In this document: positions 32,727-38,301 of the stretch, in pieces | Numbering within the stretch: the first letter of the stretch is position 1 | Layout: each line of letters begins with the position of its first letter | Assembly (NCBI GenBank): GCA_049324115.1 | Contig: JBMOMN010000029.1 | Location: 22,925-86,924 of the forward strand | Reading direction: 5' to 3' | DNA: 64,000 nt | Origin: UBA5796 sp040752455 | Lineage (GTDB): Bacteria; Chloroflexota; Anaerolineae; Anaerolineales; Villigracilaceae | Translations under genes and position numbers: made by a program | Notes under the pieces: generated by a model | Seen by the model: only the letters and a program-made list of their open reading frames with translations | The model's database searches: none | Told to the model about the DNA's origin: nothing

Positions 32727-33653
32727 TCAATCTTTCGGGGAAGAATAAACAACGTAACCGTTTTCGGCCTTTTCGAACAAAGCCAGTTGCTTTTCCGATT
32801 CGATGGTTATCGGGATCAATGGGTTGTAATTCAATACGATCGCTTCCAGCATAGGATTTCGATTTTTCTCGCTGGCGCCAATATGATAATAATGCTCGCG
32901 AGTCAAAATCGTGAAACGAGAGGCATATTTCTCGACTGCGCTGTTCGTGCGATAGCGATTGCTATGCCAGGTGGACAGGATGAACTTTGCGCTCGTGGTG
33001 TTCAGCATTTCATAAAGTTTTTGCTCACTCGTCTCTGTCCAGGAATTGAAATAATCTGTATGCCTGCCAAGGTAAGGCGGATCGCAATAAATAAAATCAT
33101 CCTTGCCGGCCTGAGCCATGACTTCTTTGAAATCAGCGCAAACAAATTGCCAGTCGTATTGGCTGGTAGCCTGGTCCACATATTTGATTTGATTCACGAT
33201 TTTGGTCACATACGCTTTTGCAAAGCGCTCGGGTTTATGCCCAAACGGAACATTGAATTCACCCTTTTTGTTGAAACGCATAACACCATTGAAGCAAGCG
33301 CGATTTAAGAACAACATATCGAGGGGATTGCCGCTTTTGTTGAAACGCTCGCGCACTTCGTAGTAATGGTCTTGGCCTTTAATTCGAAGCAGCGCCCCCT
33401 CTTCTTCCAGGAACTTCCTGGCAATTGCCGCCGTGATTTCGCCCTCTTTGATGGCATTGTAAAAGTTGATAATATGCGGATTTATATCCGCGAACATCGC
33501 TTGATTTGGCCGTACATTGAACCCGACCACGCCCGACCCCATGAAAGGCTCGATCCACTTCCCATTCGCACTCAGGGAAGCATGATCTTTTATCCATGTG
33601 ACCAGCTTGGTTTTTATGCCCTGGCATTTCAAAGGCGGGACATTAATCGTCAT
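32727..33653 (-). CDS. Type II DNA adenine methyltransferase (M.EcoRV-like)
   Basis: A 308-residue D12-class (Dam family) N6-adenine methyltransferase. QGIKTKLVTWI is motif X. WIEPFMGSGVVGFN holds the AdoMet-binding motif I. IYCDPPYLGRHTDYFNSW carries catalytic DPPY. The DPPYxGRHxDYFNSW and HIGASEKNRNPMLEA stretches resemble what I recall of the EcoRV methylase, fitting the neighbouring EcoRV-like nuclease. It would then protect GATATC (inference). Its ATG overlaps the nuclease stop (ATGA). Codon use is more A/T-rich than in neighbouring housekeeping genes, suggesting horizontal acquisition. Confidence 0.9.
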   Translation of the reverse strand: MTINVPPLKCQGIKTKLVTWIKDHASLSANGKWIEPFMGSGVVGFNVRPNQAMFADINPHIINFYNAIKEGEITAAIARKFLEEEGALLRIKGQDHYYEVRERFNKSGNPLDMLFLNRACFNGVMRFNKKGEFNVPFGHKPERFAKAYVTKIVNQIKYVDQATSQYDWQFVCADFKEVMAQAGKDDFIYCDPPYLGRHTDYFNSWTETSEQKLYEMLNTTSAKFILSTWHSNRYRTNSAVEKYASRFTILTREHYYHIGASEKNRNPMLEAIVLNYNPLIPITIESEKQLALFEKAENGYVVYSSPKD

Positions 33654-34525
33654 TTTGGCGCTCTTCTACGGTTTTTACGGGAAGGTTTGCTCGCCATTGG
33701 GTTTGCAAGAATGGGGTCTTGACCACGATACGCCAGGTAATCCTTCAACAAGGTGATTTTCTTTACTTTGCCTTCCGGCGTAGTGACCTGGATTTTGCCG
33801 TAATTCATCCAGTAATCATCGAACCATTTTTCACCAAGTCGCCTAAAGACACCGTTGCCATCCAGAATATCACTGATCTTTGAAATGCTGCCAATATTCG
33901 CTGTGTTCGAACTGCCCTGACGATCACTCGCAATCTCCCATTTTTCCCGAACAAAGAACTGGAAGTCGTAGATCACAGATGTAATGGATTGTAGCTCTTC
34001 AAGGCGATACGTCTCCGCTTCGTAGCCATTTTCGGACCCGGAACGGGAATAAATGACCCCCAGGCAAAAGTGACCGAGATATTCGTTGTATGGAAATTGA
34101 ATGTTTTTATTGCTCGTGCGATTGATGAAATATCTTCCATGTGAACCCAGCGTAAAACCGTTACAAAATTCAGGATTGTCGGGAAGTCTGTAAGTAGTTT
34201 TCAAATCCACTGCAAACTTTATATTTTCATCGTCTGCTTTGACAAAGGATAAATCAGGATAATAGTTCTGTTGTTCGGCCAACACAATCCGATAGCGGTT
34301 CTGGTTTGCAAACGCAAGAAATTTTGGAAAAAGGTGGATCTCAAGAATCTTGGAGACGATTTTTGTGTCAGCAGAAATCGTGTATATATTCCGAAACACA
34401 TCTATAAACCCTTTCACCGTCCACTGGTCGTCTTTGGTAGCCACGTGATCTTTTAGGGTTTCTACGAATTCGGATAGCGCTTTTTTGAATTCTGCTTTGA
34501 CTTGTTCTGATTTTTGTTTGGGCAT
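33650..34525 (-). CDS. EcoRV-like type II restriction endonuclease
   Basis: A 291-residue nuclease. The active-site block QQNYYPDLSF ... FAVDLKTTYR gives the PD-x(n)-DxK arrangement of EcoRV (Asp74, Asp90, Lys92 there). Further matches to EcoRV as I recall it are NKNIQFPYNEYLGH, EKWEIASDRQGSSNTANIGS and DDYWMNYGK. It is expected to cut GATATC, blunt (inference from homology). It has about 45 more residues than EcoRV, mainly at the N-terminus. ATG 34525 has GGAG 6 bases upstream; GTG 34537 in frame sits 6 bases after a TATAAT and could serve in a leaderless mRNA. The nuclease is encoded ahead of its methylase, the reverse of the safer order. Confidence 0.9.
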   Translation of the reverse strand: MPKQKSEQVKAEFKKALSEFVETLKDHVATKDDQWTVKGFIDVFRNIYTISADTKIVSKILEIHLFPKFLAFANQNRYRIVLAEQQNYYPDLSFVKADDENIKFAVDLKTTYRLPDNPEFCNGFTLGSHGRYFINRTSNKNIQFPYNEYLGHFCLGVIYSRSGSENGYEAETYRLEELQSITSVIYDFQFFVREKWEIASDRQGSSNTANIGSISKISDILDGNGVFRRLGEKWFDDYWMNYGKIQVTTPEGKVKKITLLKDYLAYRGQDPILANPMASKPSRKNRRRAPK

Positions 34526-34971
34526 TTTTGTCTCCACATTCAGATTATACCCATAGACGGAAAAACAATAGCATCCAAAGGTTTCGAGACCTTTGGACGC
34601 TGCCCAACATCACTCAACTACCGGATCATCGGGCTGCTCCGCGTTCCAGAGGGCGATTACCTGTTCTGACGTTTTGCCGATGTGCTGCTTGTTGATGATC
34701 GTCCCGTCAAAGTGGATGATCGCCTTGAGCAGCCCCGACACACCGCGATAACGTCCACCGGGCTGACCGTGGAGATTGCCGCAATGTACTCGGCCACTTC
34801 CCGCTACCCGACCGAATCCCTCATTTTGATCCGGGGAGGGTAATAATTGAGCGCTCTGATCTTCGAAGTCATGCGACACGATGGCAGGTAAAATGGATTA
34901 GCGGCGGGGGATTGCAGGGAAAATCGAATCATCCAGAGGTAAAATACTCGTTGTAAGAAAGGAGTGTTACC
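34526..34971. other. Gene-poor stretch with probable gene remnants
   Basis: Contains the RM promoter box TATAAT (34549-34544, minus strand) and a hairpin TCCAAAGGT/ACCTTTGGA (34574-34597) followed by a U-rich tract on the minus strand. On the minus strand an open frame ending at 34610 finishes with IIHFDGTIINKQHIGKTSEQ and further charged residues just 12 bases before that hairpin, like the tail of a lost gene. On the plus strand a frame ending near 34843 reads TGLTVEIAAMYSATSRYPTE. Neither has a start with a ribosome-binding site and neither is recognised. Confidence 0.35.
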
Positions 34972-35178
34972 ATGACTAAAATAGAAGCGACTGCCGAGGT
35001 TTTTTGGACTGCATTCAAAGTTCTGCCCCTTGAAGAAAAGCGCGCCGTGCTTCAGCGTATTATCCGTGACGATAACCTGCGCCGCGATCTGATGGACTTG
35101 TCCATCATCGAAGAACGCCGCAGCGAACCGGGCCGTCCTTTGCGGGAATACCTGCAGGAAAAGGCCGAGAGGCAATGA
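34972..35178 (+). CDS. RelB/StbD-like antitoxin
   Basis: A 68-residue, highly charged helical protein (MTKIEATAEVFWTAFKVLPL, EEKRAVLQRIIRDDNLRRDL, SEPGRPLREYLQEK) of the addiction-module antitoxin type. AAAGGAG lies 7 bases upstream. Its stop overlaps the start of the RelE-like toxin (ATGA at 35175-35178), the standard arrangement. It should neutralise the toxin and autoregulate the pair. The DNA-binding element is not obvious, as in other short StbD-like proteins. Confidence 0.75.
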   Translation: MTKIEATAEVFWTAFKVLPLEEKRAVLQRIIRDDNLRRDLMDLSIIEERRSEPGRPLREYLQEKAERQ

Positions 35179-35645
35179 CCTATCAGGTCATCCTCCAGCG
35201 ACCCGCCGAAAAAGAATTGGACGCGCTCGAAGCGTCCGTTCACAAGCGTATCGTGACGCGTTTGCTGGCGCTGGAGGAGAATCCGCGTCCAACAGGAGTG
35301 AAGAAATTACAGGGACAGGAAAGTTATCGTTTGCGAGTGGGGGATTATCGCGTGTTGTACACCATTGACGACAAGAACAAGAAAGTGATTGTCATGGCAG
35401 TTGGCCACCGCCGCGAAGTGTATCGTTGTCTCCACCCAAAGGCGGCAGGCATAGCGTGTGATGAAGCCTATCGCGAAAATATTTTCAACGCCGCAGTTAT
35501 CTGTTATACTGACCTTGCAGAATATCTGCAAGGAGTATGCAATGGATACAACAGTTCAAGTTCGCGAGCGCGGGGTGGTCACTCTCCCCTCGGAATTGCG
35601 CCAGAAATACAACATCGAAAACGGCAACATCTTCAAGTTGGTTGA
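35175..35645 (+). CDS. RelE/StbE-like toxin with read-through tail
   Basis: The first 84 residues are a complete RelE/ParE-superfamily mRNA interferase: MTYQVILQRPAEKELDALEA, ENPRPTGVKKLQGQESYRLR, VGDYRVLYTIDD and VGHRREVYR, the usual C-terminus. The expected stop after EVYR (about 35426) is missing, and the frame runs on for another 72 codons to 35645, through the promoter and 104 bases into the next antitoxin gene in another frame. The tail has no family resemblance. Either the toxin lost its stop codon and may be impaired, or the tail is trimmed or degraded. Confidence 0.75.
   Translation: MTYQVILQRPAEKELDALEASVHKRIVTRLLALEENPRPTGVKKLQGQESYRLRVGDYRVLYTIDDKNKKVIVMAVGHRREVYRCLHPKAAGIACDEAYRENIFNAAVICYTDLAEYLQGVCNGYNSSSSRARGGHSPLGIAPEIQHRKRQHLQVG
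35482..35510 (+). promoter_or_regulatory. Promoter of the first vapBC pair
   Basis: TTTTCA (35482-35487), a 17-base spacer and TATACT (35505-35510). It is embedded in the read-through tail of the upstream toxin. Confidence 0.55.
35513..35533. promoter_or_regulatory. Operator-like inverted repeat of vapBC 1
   Basis: CCTTGCAG (35513-35520) and CTGCAAGG (35526-35533) flank AATAT. It sits right after the -10 box and its right arm runs into the AGGAG ribosome-binding site, as expected for an autoregulatory AbrB-type site. Confidence 0.55.
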
Positions 35646-35808
35646 TCTCGACGGGATCTTCGTTTTCGTCCCCATGACCCCGATGGTTCCCGAACTGGCG
35701 CGTGAGATCGAACGGCTGCGCCTGGAAGCAGGTTTGAGCATGGAAGAACTGCTCCAGAACCTGCGCGCCCAACGGGAGCAATACAACCAGGAAAAATATG
35801 GCGGGTGA
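35542..35808 (+). CDS. VapB antitoxin (AbrB/SpoVT type)
   Basis: An 88-residue antitoxin. The N-terminal swapped-hairpin DNA-binding domain reads VQVRERGVVTLPSELRQKYN (about 5-24) and GNIFKLVDLDGIFVFVP. The C-terminal helix (ELAREIERLRLEAGLSMEEL and onward) would wrap around the toxin. AGGAG lies 6 bases before the ATG. The gene overlaps the PIN-domain toxin by 11 bases. It should autorepress through the inverted repeat just upstream. Confidence 0.85.
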   Translation: MDTTVQVRERGVVTLPSELRQKYNIENGNIFKLVDLDGIFVFVPMTPMVPELAREIERLRLEAGLSMEELLQNLRAQREQYNQEKYGG

Positions 35809-36244
35809 CCCGCGCCGCCCGCGCATTTTTATTGATGCCGACGTGCTGTTCGCAGGCTCGGCTTCTCCGACCGAACATAGCGCCAGCCTCGTCCTGTTGC
35901 GCATGGCTGAAATTACGTTGATCGAAGCCATTGCCAGCACCCAGGTGGTCACTGAAGCGGAACGTAACCTGCGGGCAAAAATCCCGCTTGCCTTGCCCGC
36001 CTTTCAATTGCTGGTGAGCCGCTGTCTGCGCGAAGTTCCTGATCCTGCACTGGATGAGATCAAAGCCCTGACCGGTTTGGTTGATCCTGACGACGCACCC
36101 ATCCTTGCCGCGGCGGTGCGCGAGAATTGTCCTTACCTTGCCACGTTCAATGTGAGGCATTACCAGCCTGGCGTCAAATCAGTTTCCGCCTTCAAACCGG
36201 GGGATTTGGTCCAGCATATCCGTTATCTGCTTTCTGAACTATAA
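35798..36244 (+). CDS. PIN-domain toxin (VapC-like)
   Basis: A 148-residue PIN-domain ribonuclease. Acidic residues are in place: Asp in RIFIDADVLFAGS (about 14), Glu in STQVVTEAERNL (about 53), and the DPDDAPILAAAV cluster (about 96-107), which would bind Mg2+ for cleavage of tRNA or rRNA. NCPYLATFNVRHY matches the last strand. It is longer than typical VapC by a few residues. The stop is immediately followed by the ATG of the methyltransferase gene, so that gene may be co-expressed. Confidence 0.85.
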   Translation: MAGDPRRPRIFIDADVLFAGSASPTEHSASLVLLRMAEITLIEAIASTQVVTEAERNLRAKIPLALPAFQLLVSRCLREVPDPALDEIKALTGLVDPDDAPILAAAVRENCPYLATFNVRHYQPGVKSVSAFKPGDLVQHIRYLLSEL

Positions 36245-36748
36245 ATGTCCACCACCCTGCGTCACATCCTTTCGATCCTGGTCCTGCCCTTCATGGTTGT
36301 GGTCGTCGTCCCGGCTTGGCTGGTGGAGGCCTTCGCCGCCGCCGACAGCCGCTGGGCGGGGACGATGCTATGGATGGGCGGGGCGTTGGGGATCCTGTCC
36401 GTGCTGGCGGGGTTCGGGCTGTTCGCCTGGTGCGTGAGCCTCTTCGCCCGCGTCGGCCAGGGCACGCTCGCCCCCTGGGACCCGACCCAAAGGTTGGTGG
36501 CGGTCGGCCCGTATCGCTGCGTCCGTAATCCAATGATCAGCGGCGTGGCATTGATGCTGACCGGCCAGGCTCTCTTCCGGGGATCGTGGGTCATCGCCCT
36601 GTTGGCCGGGACTTTCATCCTGATCAACCACATTTACTTCGTCCTATCCGAGGAACCGGGGCTGGAGAAGCGCTTCGGTGAGAGCTATCGGGATTACAAA
36701 GCCCGCGTCCCGCGCTGGGTGCCGCGTCTCCGTCCCTGGGATGGGTGA
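36245..36748 (+). CDS. Isoprenylcysteine/phospholipid methyltransferase-like membrane protein
   Basis: A 167-residue integral membrane protein with four spans. The C-terminal region has the ICMT/PEMT signature: LVAVGPYRCVRNPMISG (about 84-100), then EEPGLEKRFGESYRDYKARVPRW (about 138-160). This builds the AdoMet site facing a lipid or prenyl substrate. Bacterial members often have no defined substrate. The ATG directly abuts the vapC stop without spacer. The gene end and terminator start are duplicated 735 bases downstream (see the direct repeat). Confidence 0.85.
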   Translation: MSTTLRHILSILVLPFMVVVVVPAWLVEAFAAADSRWAGTMLWMGGALGILSVLAGFGLFAWCVSLFARVGQGTLAPWDPTQRLVAVGPYRCVRNPMISGVALMLTGQALFRGSWVIALLAGTFILINHIYFVLSEEPGLEKRFGESYRDYKARVPRWVPRLRPWDG

Positions 36749-36824
36749 AAACGAAAAGCCCCTGAAGGCCTGACGACTCTCAGAGACTTTGTATCAAATC
36801 ACCAAACTGCCCAACTGTTGAAGC

Positions 36825-37130
36825 TTACTTCCGCTTTTGCAGCCACCGCTCGAAGGATTCGGGACTTTCTGCCGATCGTTTGCCGAGCAGCAACCCCTCG
36901 ATGCCGATATCTTCATCAAGATCGGGCCAATGCAAACCATAACCCGCTCCCGAAATTCGAACGTTGGCGCGCTCTTTTGGCGTTCCATGCACAAGGCGCG
37001 GATACCAGCCAATGGGAACGGAAACTGTGCGCCCATCTTCAAGATCCACCGAGAGCGTATCGTCCGTGACCATAACTTTAACTGCTCTAGGCAGGACGAA
37101 CGTTACCACCGCAGAAAGAGTCCCATTCAT
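36825..37130 (-). CDS. DUF2442 protein (partner of DUF4160)
   Basis: A 101-residue protein matching DUF2442: AVKVMVTDDTLSVDLEDGRT (about 16-35), VPIGWYPRLVHGTPKERANV and GYGLHWPDLDEDIGIEGLL. The pairing with DUF4160 is a recurrent two-gene arrangement regarded as a putative toxin-antitoxin module; function is not established. The frame overlaps the end of the DUF4160 gene by 44 bases. A shorter start at 37073 is possible, but the family pattern includes residues before it. Confidence 0.82.
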   Translation of the reverse strand: MNGTLSAVVTFVLPRAVKVMVTDDTLSVDLEDGRTVSVPIGWYPRLVHGTPKERANVRISGAGYGLHWPDLDEDIGIEGLLLGKRSAESPESFERWLQKRK

Positions 37131-37341
37131 TTCTCAACTTCTCCAAATTCTCGGCAGCGATCTGTCCAATATCCCGTAATTCTCTTCGACTGTAACCGTG
37201 ATTTTCGGCAAGCGAGACGACCGGGTCGAGCCAAAACTTTGCGCTCATGTTCTCGCGGTCTACGTGCATATGACGTGGTTCATTGCAATCGTAGGAGTAA
37301 AAGTAAAACCGATACGGTCCGATTGGCAGGGCAGTTGGCAT
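37087..37341 (-). CDS. DUF4160 protein
   Basis: An 84-residue protein with the family hallmark RFYFYSYDCNEPRHMHV (about 11-27: a YSND-like turn, then E-P-x-H-x-H-V), then AKFWLDPVVSLAENHGYSRRELRDIG. The two histidines could bind metal or act as catalytic groups. It is the first gene of the pair with DUF2442. A TATAAT about 40 bases upstream (37387-37382, minus strand) is a possible promoter. The pair is flanked by a 35-base direct repeat, which suggests recent arrival. Confidence 0.82.
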   Translation of the reverse strand: MPTALPIGPYRFYFYSYDCNEPRHMHVDRENMSAKFWLDPVVSLAENHGYSRRELRDIGQIAAENLEKLRNEWDSFCGGNVRPA

Positions 37342-37492
37342 CGTATAGTCCAGAAAGCTGCATTAGCTGAATTTCGTGTTTATTATAATCATTTTGTTGC
37401 GATGTTGCACAAGGAGACGATTCACCAACCCTTCCTTTGCAAGGTGAACCAAGATCCCACGCCTCAGTCCCTGGGATGGATGAAAACGAAAA

Positions 37493-37523
37493 GCCCCTGA
37501 AAGTTGCGCAACGCTCAGGGGCC
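37493..37523. terminator. Shared terminator (vapBC 2 / former methyltransferase operon)
   Basis: GCCCCTGA (37493-37500) pairs with TCAGGGGC (37515-37522), with GTTGCGCAAC as an inner palindrome. U-rich tracts lie on both sides, so it could work in both directions. The decayed twin at 36758-36791 has TCAGAGAC in place of TCAGGGGC, two G-to-A changes. Confidence 0.7.
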
Positions 37524-37545
37524 TTCACTTTTCACGGCCAGGCTG

Positions 37546-37959
37546 CTATTTCCTGCTCAACGGTTCGATTTGAAGTTTGTCTTTGAGAGCCAGCAATTCG
37601 GGGTCGCCGGTCAACAAAGTAGCCTGATATTGCTCGGCAGTCGCAGCGGCAAAAGCATCCGCATACGAAAGGGGATAACGCATCTTCCAGCGCGCCGCCG
37701 CGAAAACAGTCGCTTCATTGACGTGAAGGACCTCGACAGGCAACAATCGCAATTCAGCCAGGATCTGCTGAGCAAATTCTTCACCCCGCAGCCTGCCGAC
37801 GTTGTAATAGACTTCACCCAGATTAATGACCGAAATGAGAAGACGAATAGCTCCCTGGCGGGCCTGTTCCAGTAATGCGATCACCCGGTCATCCGCGGGT
37901 GATTCTTGCTTCAAATATGCCAACACGGCCCAGGCATCAAGCAGAAAGGTCGCGGTCAT
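37546..37959 (-). CDS. PIN-domain toxin VapC 2
   Basis: A 137-residue PIN ribonuclease: FLLDAWAVLAYL (Asp8), INLGEVYYNVGR (Glu about 49), LSYADAFAAATAE (Asp about 101) and LLTGDPELLAL (Asp about 119). These are the four acidic positions of a functional VapC. It overlaps its antitoxin gene by 23 bases. It is not closely similar to the PIN protein at 35798, so the two pairs are independent acquisitions rather than a local duplication. Confidence 0.9.
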   Translation of the reverse strand: MTATFLLDAWAVLAYLKQESPADDRVIALLEQARQGAIRLLISVINLGEVYYNVGRLRGEEFAQQILAELRLLPVEVLHVNEATVFAAARWKMRYPLSYADAFAAATAEQYQATLLTGDPELLALKDKLQIEPLSRK

Positions 37960-38179
37960 GTTCGATTTCCCGGCGATGTTCTTCTTCCAGTTCTTTCAAC
38001 ACGTCCGTTCCTGCCAGGATGCCGTGCAGCCTGGCGACAACGTCCATTTTGACCGGTTCGAGGACGATTTTCCCGTCCTCGATACGCGCCTGGAACTGGT
38101 CCCCATTTTTCAGGTGCAGCTTCTCCCGGATTTTTTTTGGAAGCACAAGTTGTCCTTTGGAGGAAAGTCTGAGCAACAT
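37937..38179 (-). CDS. VapB 2 antitoxin (AbrB type)
   Basis: An 80-residue protein. The AbrB DNA-binding half is LRLSSKGQLVLPKKIREKLH (3-22) with GDQFQARIEDGKIVLEPV. The C-terminal half (VVARLHGILAGTDVLKELEE) is the toxin-binding helix. AAAAGGAG lies 5 bases before the ATG. The promoter and a large inverted repeat immediately upstream indicate autoregulation. Confidence 0.9.
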   Translation of the reverse strand: MLLRLSSKGQLVLPKKIREKLHLKNGDQFQARIEDGKIVLEPVKMDVVARLHGILAGTDVLKELEEEHRREIEHDRDLSA

Positions 38180-38184
38180 AAAGA

Positions 38185-38229
38185 CTCCTTTTGTCTTACC
38201 GAGACGCAGAAATTGTAAGACAAAAGGAG
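38185..38229. promoter_or_regulatory. VapBC 2 operator, 15-bp perfect inverted repeat
   Basis: CTCCTTTTGTCTTAC (38185-38199) and GTAAGACAAAAGGAG (38215-38229) with a 15-base spacer. The -10 box lies in the right arm and the ribosome-binding site in the left, so a bound VapB dimer pair would close both. Confidence 0.8.
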
Positions 38230-38240
38230 CGCCAGGTCAA
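38212..38240 (-). promoter_or_regulatory. vapBC 2 promoter
   Basis: On the minus strand TTGACC (38240-38235), a 17-base spacer, TACAAT (38217-38212). The start would be near 38205, about 26 bases before the vapB ATG. Confidence 0.75.
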
Positions 38241-38242
38241 GC

Positions 38243-38267
38243 AAAAAGGGCGGACAGGCGTCCGCCC
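38243..38267 (-). terminator. leuS terminator
   Basis: GGGCGGAC (38248-38255) pairs with GTCCGCCC (38260-38267) around AGGC, with AAAAA (38243-38247) giving a U tract on the minus strand. It lies 35 bases past the leuS stop. Confidence 0.85.
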
Positions 38268-38301
38268 CTTCTCGCTACTCTCTTTTCTCTACTCCCTGCC
38301 C

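Larger units (their letters stand above)
36732..37501. repeat. 35-base direct repeat flanking the DUF4160/DUF2442 segment
   Basis: 36732-36766 and 37467-37501 are identical at 34 of 35 bases (from GTCCCTGGGATGG to AAGCCCCTGAA). They bound about 700 bases holding the DUF2442/DUF4160 pair. The left copy includes the end of the methyltransferase gene and the left arm of its terminator. Confidence 0.8.

Noticed and set aside
34610..34879. 89-codon minus-strand ORF as a real gene
   Set aside because: Only its last 40 residues look protein-like, the first part mirrors a plausible plus-strand frame, and it has no ribosome-binding site. It is treated as a possible remnant within a gene-poor stretch.
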